NCBI GenBank assembly: GCA_964626905.1
Contig: CAZVHA010000002.1
Coordinates: 1-64,000 of the forward strand
Direction: 5' to 3'
DNA length: 64,000 nucleotides
Source of the DNA: REEB52 sp964626905
GTDB taxonomy: Bacteria > Chlamydiota > Chlamydiia > Chlamydiales > SM23-39
Within the stretch, counting starts at the first letter, position 1. Every line of letters starts with the position of its first letter. The position numbers and the translations under genes were made by a program. This document shows, piece after piece, positions 58,024 to 64,000 of this stretch. The notes beneath the pieces were generated by a model, which was not told the DNA's origin, searched no databases, and was given only the letters and a program-made list of their open reading frames with translations.

Positions 58024-58163
58024 GCTGACGTCGGGCAGCCACCGAATTTGAGACCCACTTCCATTGCTAAACTTAAAAAGTTTAGCGCCGGGGCCCACGG
58101 AGACGCGTCCTCTTTGGGGTGAGGTGCAGGTGAACTCAAATTTGGTGGCCATCCGATGCTGGC
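58024..58163. repeat. Dispersed palindromic repeat, family A (copy 4)
   Basis: GCTGACGTCGGGCAGCCACCGAATTTGAG (58024-58052) pairs imperfectly with CTCAAATTTGGTGGCCATCCGATGCTGGC (58135-58163). An inner perfect hairpin CTAAACTTAAAAAGTTTAG is shared with the copy near 44080. It fills the 343-base gap between the membrane protein and the next gene; nothing else is seen there. Confidence 0.7.
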
Positions 58164-58243
58164 AAAGACCAAAGCGCCGATTCCGGGTTTGGGAAGAGCG
58201 CGGCTATTCGCGTCCACGGAGTTGCCAATTTCCTAAAGTTGAC

Positions 58244-58663
58244 TTAGATTGCTATAGATTTTAGACCAATCTGTTTTGCGGATTCCTTTTGAATATGCAG
58301 CCACTCCAGAAAAAGTTCTTGAAGCTCGCGACGAAATGCTTCTGTATTTTTAGGTTGATAGAAATTTATGCATCGAATGTTTATATTAGTTGTTGATAGT
58401 ATTGCTGGAGCAAAAAAATCTCGAGCCGCTAGCCGAGGTTTAACAGCTGTGTTTTCAGGGTTAGAAGATCGAATGATTAACTCACCTAAAACAACTACAT
58501 CTCTGAATCTTGTTTCTGTTCCATTTACAAGAGTAAGTGTTAAGATTTTATTTTTTCCTACAAAAAGATCCGTATCTTCACCTGAGGTTCTGCCCATGGC
58601 ATCATCTGGAATATTTAGGAAGTCGGTCCATCTAGATGGGGCACATTTTTCTAATAAATTCAC
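58244..58663 (-). CDS. Hypothetical protein
   Basis: The 139-aa product starts at GTG 58663 behind a strong ribosome site (AGGAGG, five bases upstream). It reads NLLEKCAPSRWTDFLNIPDDAMGRTSGEDTDLFVG, then alternating strands (KILTLTLVNGTETRFRDVVVLGELII) and a helical C-terminal end rich in Glu/Lys. No signal peptide, no membrane segment, no family recognised. The good ribosome site and the absence of other open frames support it. Confidence 0.55.
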   Translation of the reverse strand: MNLLEKCAPSRWTDFLNIPDDAMGRTSGEDTDLFVGKNKILTLTLVNGTETRFRDVVVLGELIIRSSNPENTAVKPRLAARDFFAPAILSTTNINIRCINFYQPKNTEAFRRELQELFLEWLHIQKESAKQIGLKSIAI

Positions 58664-58768
58664 AATAGCCTCCTAATTTTAGGGTTGATTTATTTGAACG
58701 GCAATTATTGGCAAGACGGTAGTTTTTTTCTAGATTTTTTTGCGCCGTTGATCCTAATGACGGGCGCA

Positions 58769-58873
58769 GAGGTTTGCCTTTGGTTGAGCAGGCCGCGAAG
58801 AGTGAGCTCGTGGGCAAAGGGCCGATTCGTAGACGTTTTCGATCAAGCCGGGACCGCCAATAAGTTCGTGAAC
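58769..58873 (-). pseudogene. Fragment of a second GxxExxY gene
   Basis: Over about 100 bases this stretch matches 57211-57315 of the intact GxxExxY gene (TTTGCCTTTGGTTGAGCAGGCCGCGAAGAGTGAGCTCGTGG...GATCAAGCCGGGACCGCCAA) with about ten differences, including an inserted base that shifts the frame. Neither end of the gene is present. It lies between the hypothetical gene and the exported acidic protein in a 289-base stretch that shows nothing else. Confidence 0.8.
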
Positions 58874-58952
58874 CTTCAGAAGGTGTCTACAAAGTGGGAC
58901 CTCCAAACTAAATTCTTGTTCAATAAAAAAAAATTGTGTATCACTGTTTCAT

Positions 58953-59345
58953 ATGAAACATTTCATTTTCATCTTATCTTTTCTCTCTCTTTCGGCAGAA
59001 ACGGCAATCAACGAGGCCCTTTTTTCCTTGAAGCAGATCGATTCTCTCATGCCAGAAAGGCTCTGGATGCAAGAATTTTCGATCTTAGTGGACCAGTCGG
59101 GTTTTGCTGAAAATGCCAAAAGGCTTTTGCTCGAAAATGAGAGGCGCGAAAAGACGATTCGACCCAGTTTTTGCATTGCAGAATCGAGAGAGTACTTTTT
59201 GTTTTCGACGATGTCTGGCGAGCCGATTCGGGTGATAGATCGATATGAGGAATTTGAACAGGGTGTTTTCTGGGACAATCCCGATGATATAGAGCGATTG
59301 GAGTGGTTGGAATGCGAGGAAGAATGCGAGTGCGATTGCGAGTAG
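58953..59345 (+). CDS. Small exported protein with Cys/Glu-rich tail
   Basis: The 130-aa product has a signal peptide (MKHFIFILSFLSLSAETA), a helical middle (LMPERLWMQEFSILVDQSGFAENAKRLLLENE) and an acidic Cys tail (CEEECECDCE). No family is recognised. It overlaps the following TpsB gene by about 20-35 bases, so it is probably coupled to it. Its Cys pattern might bind metal or form disulfides in the envelope. It could be an accessory of the two-partner secretion system, but that rests on position alone. Confidence 0.6.
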   Translation: MKHFIFILSFLSLSAETAINEALFSLKQIDSLMPERLWMQEFSILVDQSGFAENAKRLLLENERREKTIRPSFCIAESREYFLFSTMSGEPIRVIDRYEEFEQGVFWDNPDDIERLEWLECEEECECDCE

Positions 59346-60997
59346 GGCTCCTTTTTTGTCTTTTTTCCTTTTTTGCGGGGTCTATTTCCGCTGTTGATGT
59401 GGCCCGAACTTCTGGGACGACGGGAGATGAGGTGATTGTCGATTGTCTCGAGGGAATTTTGATTCTCGGCAATTGGGGAGAGGTGCGCAAGCAGACCGTA
59501 GATGAATTTGACGGTATTGAAGTAGAGGGGGTTCAGCTACTTCGCCAGCACCCTAACTTTGTCCGTACTCTTTACAACCGTTATGTGGGGAAGCCGCTCA
59601 CCCAAAGATTGATTTGGGAAATCAAGCGTGATATTGCCCATTTTTATCGCTCTAAAAATCAGCCCTCTGTCACCTTGACTATTCCAAGACAAAATGTGTC
59701 GAATGGGATCTTGCAAATCGTCGTCGAAGAGGCTAAGCTCGGAAAGGTCACTGTGCAGGGAAATTGCTATTTCCCCATCCGTTGGTTTTCCGATGCGATG
59801 CGATCCATTCCGGGAGAGCCGATCGATGCGCAAACGGTCTTGGAGGATGTCGCTTGGCTCAATTTGAATCCTTTTCGAAGAACAGATGCGAGATACAAGC
59901 CAGGGGACAAACCGGGCGTTGCCGACATCGAGCTCATCACGATCGATCGGTGGCCTGCGCGTCTTTATCTTGGAGGAGACAATACGGGGACGATTTCGAC
60001 CGATCGCAACCGGATGTTTTTCGGCTTTAATTTTGGAAAATCGGTCTTAAAAGACGGGCAAATTTCATATCAATTCACCTTTGCTCCGAACTGGAACCGT
60101 TTCTATTCACATACGGCGAGTGCAAGACTTCCATTGCCCTGGAGACATGTTTGGGTTCTTTGGGGCGGCTATTCTCAAGTGGAACCGACCACAAGTTTGT
60201 CCGGGATGGAGAATCATGGAGTGAGCTGGCAAGTCGCCACCCGCTATCGGATTCCTATGTTTATTTCTCAGGGGTTGTTGCAGACGTTTGTTCTCGGCTA
60301 CGACTTTAAAGAGACGGACAACGACATGTATTTAAGGTCGGTGAAGATCTTCAATGTGGATGCCGATATCAATCAATTTATGCTCGGTTATGAACTCGGA
60401 TTTAGGGGCGAAAAGGTGCGCATCGCCCTCAATACAGAAGTTTATGGCAATCCTGGGGGGATGACGCACGCGAATAATAACCAAGCCTACGAATTTTTGC
60501 GCTATGATGCGCATAGCGAGTACGTCTACTTGAAGTTGGCCCACTCGTTGGCGTGGCAATTTTGCGCCGGTTGGTTCTCTTATGATCTTCGGGGGCAAAT
60601 CGCTTCGACGAATCTGTTGCCGAGCGAGCAGTTTACGATGACGGGACATGAGGCGGTGCGCGGATTTGAGGAGCGGATCCTCAACTTGGATAACGCTTTT
60701 ATCGGGACTTTGACTTATGAAACACCCCACTGGAGTTTAGCAAAAGCCTTTGGGTGGAACAGGAAATACGACGAGTTTTACCTGCTTGCCTTTTTTGATG
60801 GTGGCTGTGGTGGGAATCATAATCCATCCATTGGGGAAAGCTCATTTCAGAATTTGGCCTCGGTCGGTCCTGGTGTTCGCTGGCAAATCGATCGCTATTT
60901 TACGGCGCGCTTCGATTATGGTTTTCAGCTTTGGCATTCCGGATTTGATCACATCAGCGATTCGCGTTACAATTTCGGAATGATTTTGAGTTATTAG
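59312..60997 (+). CDS. TpsB-type outer membrane transporter (FhaC/ShlB family)
   Basis: The 561-aa protein has a signal peptide (around residues 5-27), a POTRA-like region (IEVEGVQLLRQHP ... GKVTVQGNCYFP), and a C-terminal barrel. EDVAWLNLNPFRRTDARYKPGDKPGVADIELIT resembles the second POTRA/linker text of ShlB-like proteins. MTGHEAVRGFEERIL near residue 440 is the conserved (V/I)RG(Y/F) motif of loop L6, and the protein ends in FGMILSY with a C-terminal aromatic residue. It would secrete TpsA adhesins; the only TpsA visible is at 31285-34764. Starts at 59312 or 59324 are equally possible. It overlaps the DMT permease gene by one base. Confidence 0.88.
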   Translation: MRGRMRVRLRVGLLFCLFSFFAGSISAVDVARTSGTTGDEVIVDCLEGILILGNWGEVRKQTVDEFDGIEVEGVQLLRQHPNFVRTLYNRYVGKPLTQRLIWEIKRDIAHFYRSKNQPSVTLTIPRQNVSNGILQIVVEEAKLGKVTVQGNCYFPIRWFSDAMRSIPGEPIDAQTVLEDVAWLNLNPFRRTDARYKPGDKPGVADIELITIDRWPARLYLGGDNTGTISTDRNRMFFGFNFGKSVLKDGQISYQFTFAPNWNRFYSHTASARLPLPWRHVWVLWGGYSQVEPTTSLSGMENHGVSWQVATRYRIPMFISQGLLQTFVLGYDFKETDNDMYLRSVKIFNVDADINQFMLGYELGFRGEKVRIALNTEVYGNPGGMTHANNNQAYEFLRYDAHSEYVYLKLAHSLAWQFCAGWFSYDLRGQIASTNLLPSEQFTMTGHEAVRGFEERILNLDNAFIGTLTYETPHWSLAKAFGWNRKYDEFYLLAFFDGGCGGNHNPSIGESSFQNLASVGPGVRWQIDRYFTARFDYGFQLWHSGFDHISDSRYNFGMILSY

Positions 60998-61851
60998 TGG
61001 TGGGTCTGCAGCTCCGGGGATTTTGTTTAGCCCTCATTTCGGTTGTATGCAGTTCGGCGATGTCCCTTTTTGTCAAATTGAGCACGTCGGCCTCCATTGC
61101 CACGTTAGTGTTTGCCCGTTTTGCCTTGGGCGTCCCTTTTTTTTTATGGATAGTGAAGCGAAATAAGATCGATCTTTCCTGGAAAAAAGTTCCCAAAAAC
61201 TTAACTCGGAGCATAGCTGGGATTTTGGCTCTCTATTCTTACTATTTCGCCCTGCACACATTGCCTTTAGTCAATGCGATCACACTTTCGAACACGGCGC
61301 CTCTATTTATGCCGATTTTATATCTCGTTTGGAGGCAAAGGCTCGTCTCAAAAAGGCGTATTTTAGCCGTTGTCGTAGGCTTTTTGGGCGTTTTGATTAT
61401 TTTACGTCCATCAGCCACCGAATTTTTTGTCTTGGGGAGTCTTTTTGGTCTATTTAGTGGACTTTGTAGAGCGGTTGCCCTTTATAATATCCGCACTTTG
61501 GCGAAAGAGGTAGATACCCAAACCATCCTCACCTATTATTTTTTCATCGGCGCCGCTTTAAGTTTTTTCCCCCTTTTTTTAGACTGGAAACCGATCCACT
61601 CCTCGCTACAGTGGTTTTATGTCTTTTTAGCCGGTGCATTTGCTCTCGGATTTCAATATTTTTACACAAAAACGTGCGCCTATCTCCCTTCTATGAAGGT
61701 GGCGAGCATGAATTATCTATCGGTCGTTTTTGGCGGTCTTTTAGGCTGGTGGATTTTAGGTGAGATCCCCGATCAATTCGTTCTCGTCGGCACCCTTCTC
61801 ATCATTTGCGGCGCGCTCATCGTTTTGACAGAATCTCTCAAAAAACCATAG
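60997..61851 (+). CDS. DMT-superfamily (EamA) transporter
   Basis: The 284-aa protein has ten hydrophobic segments in two EamA halves, with RFALGVPFFLWIV near residue 41, ALHTLPLVNAITLSNTAPLFMPIL near 86 and CAYLPSMKVASMNYLSVVFGGLLGWWILGE near 224. The layout resembles the S-adenosylmethionine/nucleotide-type EamA carriers of Rickettsiales and Chlamydiales, but the substrate cannot be decided. It uses a GTG start at the last base of the TpsB stop (TAGTG). Its 3' end overlaps the convergent gene by 79 bases. Confidence 0.8.
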   Translation: MVGLQLRGFCLALISVVCSSAMSLFVKLSTSASIATLVFARFALGVPFFLWIVKRNKIDLSWKKVPKNLTRSIAGILALYSYYFALHTLPLVNAITLSNTAPLFMPILYLVWRQRLVSKRRILAVVVGFLGVLIILRPSATEFFVLGSLFGLFSGLCRAVALYNIRTLAKEVDTQTILTYYFFIGAALSFFPLFLDWKPIHSSLQWFYVFLAGAFALGFQYFYTKTCAYLPSMKVASMNYLSVVFGGLLGWWILGEIPDQFVLVGTLLIICGALIVLTESLKKP

Positions 61852-62198
61852 AGGGTCTCATCCGGGGGGTCGATCTCATGCACTTCAATCCCATGGGCCC
61901 TTGCAAACGCAATCTCTCTTGCGACTCCCTTCGATTTTTCCCAACCATCCATTTTCAATACGTAGAGTTTTTGTGCGATCTTCAAAATCGCCAAATCAAA
62001 TTGCATCCAGTGCTCTGGGGGCACTTTATCGTGAATGATATCGATGAGAAGCTCGTTGTGCGTCAGGGGAGAAAAAACGAATTTCCCCTCTAAAAAAAGT
62101 TGCGCCGTCACGTAATGGGCTGCAGCGCACCTTTTTTTTTGAATAGAAAGGTCTTCATGGCGAAATGGGCAAGCGAGATAAATCAATTCCTTTATCAT
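61773..62198 (-). CDS. DUF1937/nucleoside-deoxyribosyltransferase-like protein
   Basis: The 141-aa product begins MIKELIYLACPFRHED and continues KRCAAAHYVTAQLFLEGKFVFSPLTHNELL, the pattern of DUF1937/DUF4406 proteins that share the fold of nucleoside 2-deoxyribosyltransferases. LYVLKMDGWEKSKGVAREIAFARAHGIEVHEI supplies the S-xGVxxE motif, where the glutamate is catalytic in that superfamily. The last 26 residues are antisense to the DMT permease gene, so the true C-terminus could have been extended by a lost stop. Confidence 0.72.
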   Translation of the reverse strand: MIKELIYLACPFRHEDLSIQKKRCAAAHYVTAQLFLEGKFVFSPLTHNELLIDIIHDKVPPEHWMQFDLAILKIAQKLYVLKMDGWEKSKGVAREIAFARAHGIEVHEIDPPDETLYGFLRDSVKTMSAPQMMRRVPTRTN

Positions 62199-62221
62199 AA
62201 ATCAAGAGTGTACACTATCTA

Positions 62222-62596
62222 TCAATTATCGTCTGCCGCATGAGCGTCATTGAGAAGAGAGCGGTATTTTTCCAAATCGATAATGTAAAGATCATTCGGC
62301 GGCTCTTCAAAGCAGAGAAAGGAGATGTAGACATTTTCATCTTTGAGTTCAAAATAGCGCCCTCCATGGCTCTTATCCCCTTTGCAAATCGCAGAAACCT
62401 CATGTTCAAAAGCGTTGAATGTATACGACAAAATTTTCACATATTTGAATCCGTGATCATTTGCGAAATCGAGCACCTTGTAGATGACGTAGCCGCTTGA
62501 GCCAAAAATGACGAGGAGCTGATCGTCGGGGATATTGTTCTCCTCAGATCGCAAAGGAACGCAGGCGAGAAGAAATAAGAGAAGTATCCTCATCAT
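62222..62596 (-). CDS. Small exported hypothetical protein
   Basis: The 124-aa product has a signal peptide (MMRILLLFLLACVPLRS) and a compact mixed fold: LLVIFGSSGYVIYKVLDFANDHGFKYVKILSYTFNAFEHEVSAICKG. No family is recognised. It starts at ATG 62596 or 62593, only about ten bases from the left end region of the TnpB element, so its original promoter has probably been separated from it. Confidence 0.6.
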   Translation of the reverse strand: MMRILLLFLLACVPLRSEENNIPDDQLLVIFGSSGYVIYKVLDFANDHGFKYVKILSYTFNAFEHEVSAICKGDKSHGGRYFELKDENVYISFLCFEEPPNDLYIIDLEKYRSLLNDAHAADDN

Positions 62597-62676
62597 CCAT
62601 TTGACGGCAGAGAAACCCAGTCCTTTAGGGCTGGGAGGAACTGCCGCTCCTCTTTTGATGGTTTAAAATTAAACAA

Positions 62677-63801
62677 ATGTGTATACTCTTTTCTGTGAAA
62701 AGAACCATTGCAATCAAGCTTACTCTTTCTGAGATTGAGCGGCAAGCTTTCGAACGGCTCGAGGTTCAGTTTTCTGCAGCTTGCAATTACATTGGCCAGA
62801 TTGCTTTTCAGGCCAAAGAGAAAAATCGGGTCAAACTCCACCATCTGGCTTATTATGCTGTGAGAAAGAAGTTTCCCGAGCTGGGTGCTCAAATGGCATG
62901 CAATGCAATTGCAAAAACGGCGCAGGCGCTGCGGGCTTTGAAAGAGCCAAAGGAACTTCTCTTTAAAAAAGGGGGCTCTGTCCATTTTGATAAGAGGACG
63001 TATTCTCTGAAGGGACAAAGCCTTTCTCTTTTTACTTTGGAGAAACGACTTCGTCTTCAGCTTGACATCAGCACTTTTCACCAAAGCTTTCTGGAACAGG
63101 GGAAAGCTCGTGAAGCAGAGCTGGTCCGTAAGGGCAAGCGCTGGTTTTTTCACCTGGTTCTGGATCTTCCAGATCCCCCATTGGTTCCATCCGATCGCAA
63201 GATAGGCGTGGATTTTGGAGAAAGTGTGTTGGCTGCTCTCTCTACAGGAAAGCTGTTGGGAGGGGGGCCTCTTAGAGCCAAAAGAGATCAATTTCTGGCC
63301 CATCGACAGCGCCTTCAAAGCAAAGGTACCCAAGCAGCTAAACAACGCTTGAGGAAAATCTCCGGCAGAGAAGAGCGTGTGGTTCGACATACGAACCACT
63401 GTGTTGCTAAACAGATTGTGTCTGAGGCTCGAGAGAAAGGGTGTGGCGCGATCGTCCTCGAAGACCTAAAAAATATTCGAACACGGATCAAAGCCAAGAA
63501 AAGAGAGCGCTCTCGATTGCATCGTTGGGCGTTCGACCAGTTGCGAATCTTTGTCGAATATAAAGCTGCAGGGAGCGGTATCCAAACTCTCTACGTCTGT
63601 CCTGCTTATACTTCTAAAACCTGTTCTCACTGTCTCTCTTTGGGTTCTCGTACTAAACACCGTTTTTTCTGCTCTCACTGTGGTAGCCTACAGCACAGCG
63701 ACTTGAATGCAAGTCGGAACTTACTGAGGCTTGGCGAGTCTGCCGACCCGTCAACTGGCGATGTAAACCGCCGGCATATCGCTGCTTTAAGCAGACGATA
63801 A
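62677..63801 (+). CDS. tnpB: RNA-guided endonuclease TnpB (OrfB of IS605 family)
   Basis: The 374-aa protein keeps the RuvC triad: D179 in KIGVDFGES, E262 in IVLEDLKNIR and D342 in LQHSDLNASRN. The zinc finger has C308, C316, C319, C332 and C335 (YVCPAYTSKTCSHC ... FFCSHCGS). TnpB nucleases use an omega RNA from the 3' end of the element as guide and help the element to be kept at its donor site. The frame is intact. The family start may be GTG 62695 (VKRTIAIKL) instead of ATG 62677. No Y1 transposase partner is seen, so movement would need TnpA in trans. Confidence 0.9.
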   Translation: MCILFSVKRTIAIKLTLSEIERQAFERLEVQFSAACNYIGQIAFQAKEKNRVKLHHLAYYAVRKKFPELGAQMACNAIAKTAQALRALKEPKELLFKKGGSVHFDKRTYSLKGQSLSLFTLEKRLRLQLDISTFHQSFLEQGKAREAELVRKGKRWFFHLVLDLPDPPLVPSDRKIGVDFGESVLAALSTGKLLGGGPLRAKRDQFLAHRQRLQSKGTQAAKQRLRKISGREERVVRHTNHCVAKQIVSEAREKGCGAIVLEDLKNIRTRIKAKKRERSRLHRWAFDQLRIFVEYKAAGSGIQTLYVCPAYTSKTCSHCLSLGSRTKHRFFCSHCGSLQHSDLNASRNLLRLGESADPSTGDVNRRHIAALSRR

Positions 63802-63802
63802 A

Positions 63803-63826
63803 GCTTTCGCCTTTAGGCGAGAGTTG
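63803..63826 (+). other. Right-end hairpin of the TnpB element (possible omega RNA 3' end)
   Basis: CTTTCGCC-TTTA-GGCGAGAG lies directly after the tnpB stop. In TnpB elements the guide RNA scaffold ends at the right end and the following flanking bases act as guide; here those would read into the GTPase gene. Confidence 0.4.
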
Positions 63827-63827
63827 T

Positions 63828-63998
63828 TTACACGAGGCAATTATTGCGAAGAGCCTCTTTTAATGCGATGAGATTTGCCCCTTCGGTAGCCGAGATGATA
63901 AAAAGAGTTGCGGGATCGTATGGATAGCGCAACTGAAAGTCGCGCGCCAAGCTTACTGTCCCTTCCTGATCGATTTTATTGAGGGCGACGACAAAGGG
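63828..63998 (-). CDS. C-terminal end of a GTPase (partial)
   Basis: The leftward frame is open to the window edge and encodes 56 residues ending in NNCLV with TAA at 63828-63830. PFVVALNKIDQEG holds the G4 motif NKxD and LFIISATEGANLIALKEAL the G5 motif SA, so this is the C-terminal part of a translation- or ribosome-type (TRAFAC) GTPase domain. Which one (HflX-, Obg-, Der-like) cannot be told. The stop codon lies at the right end of the TnpB element, so the last residues may stem from its insertion. Confidence 0.7.
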   Translation of the reverse strand, partial: PFVVALNKIDQEGTVSLARDFQLRYPYDPATLFIISATEGANLIALKEALRNNCLV

Positions 63999-64000
63999 TT

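Larger units (their letters stand above)
62605..63826 (+). mobile_element. IS605-family TnpB-only element (IS1341 type)
   Basis: The unit consists of a left-end hairpin CCCAGTCC-TTTA-GGGCTGGG (62616-62635), the tnpB gene and a right-end hairpin TCGCC-TTTA-GGCGA (63805-63818). No tnpA is present in the window. The exact ends are not fixed; the right end falls at or just before the stop codon of the GTPase gene. Confidence 0.7.

Noticed and set aside
62593..63399. Leftward 268-aa open frame opposite tnpB
   Set aside because: Antisense shadow of a gene with intact catalytic residues; no family pattern and no ribosome site.

Overview
The window is chromosomal DNA from a member of the phylum Chlamydiae outside the family Chlamydiaceae (an environmental or Waddlia/Simkania/Parachlamydia-type organism; the exact family cannot be fixed from the sequence alone). 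Evidence from gene order is strong: rpsJ-fusA-rpsG-rpsL is followed by a Tsp/CT441-type protease, and pseudouridine synthase, phosphoglycerate mutase, NifS-like and NifU-like genes are followed after an insertion by birA and rodA, the order found in Chlamydia trachomatis around CT720-CT726. A MOMP-like, Cys/Pro-rich outer membrane protein, an exported ArtJ-like binding protein and many signal-peptide or effector-like orphan proteins agree. Unlike Chlamydiaceae, it carries carA, carB and pyrB for de novo pyrimidine synthesis.

Layout. 0-8 kb: exported methyltransferase-like protein, then the leftward operon carA-carB-GT9-pyrB, and hemH behind a 28-bp inverted repeat. 8-22 kb: accessory, probably host-interaction region, with a eukaryote-like Ser/Thr kinase carrying an NLS-like segment, four glycosyltransferase-like proteins with signal peptides, several orphan proteins (one NLS-like, one F-box/ankyrin-like), a Cys-rich protein and an ArtJ-like protein. 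22-23 kb: MazEF-like and BrnTA toxin-antitoxin pairs. 23-31 kb: glgP, Pit phosphate permease with its DUF47 partner, rluB-type synthase, gpmA and degenerate NifS/NifU homologues. 31-36 kb: a TpsA-type haemagglutinin exoprotein and a secreted beta-propeller-like protein. 36-39 kb: birA, rodA and an MFS transporter. 39-43 kb: a recent tandem duplication of a von Willebrand A-domain gene. 43-46 kb: small envelope proteins and a MOMP-like porin. 46-52 kb: translation genes, tsp and tRNA-Phe. 52-64 kb: exported enzymes (HIT, D-amino-acid oxidase, class II cAMP phosphodiesterase, Nudix), an orphan antitoxin, GxxExxY protein, a TpsB transporter that could serve the distant TpsA, a DMT permease, and an IS605-family TnpB element next to a GTPase gene cut by the window edge.

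The most striking feature is the density of palindromic repeats. At least three dispersed families are visible and several touch genes: one 165-bp palindrome with 37-bp perfect arms and a TTA target duplication sits in frame inside the signal peptide of the phosphodiesterase gene, very like the Rickettsia palindromic elements; others overlap the stop codons of hemH, glgP and an orphan effector-like gene. The D-amino-acid oxidase appears circularly permuted, the phosphodiesterase has a frameshift at an A8 run, and two effector-like genes (the kinase and a 432-aa orphan) share an almost identical promoter.
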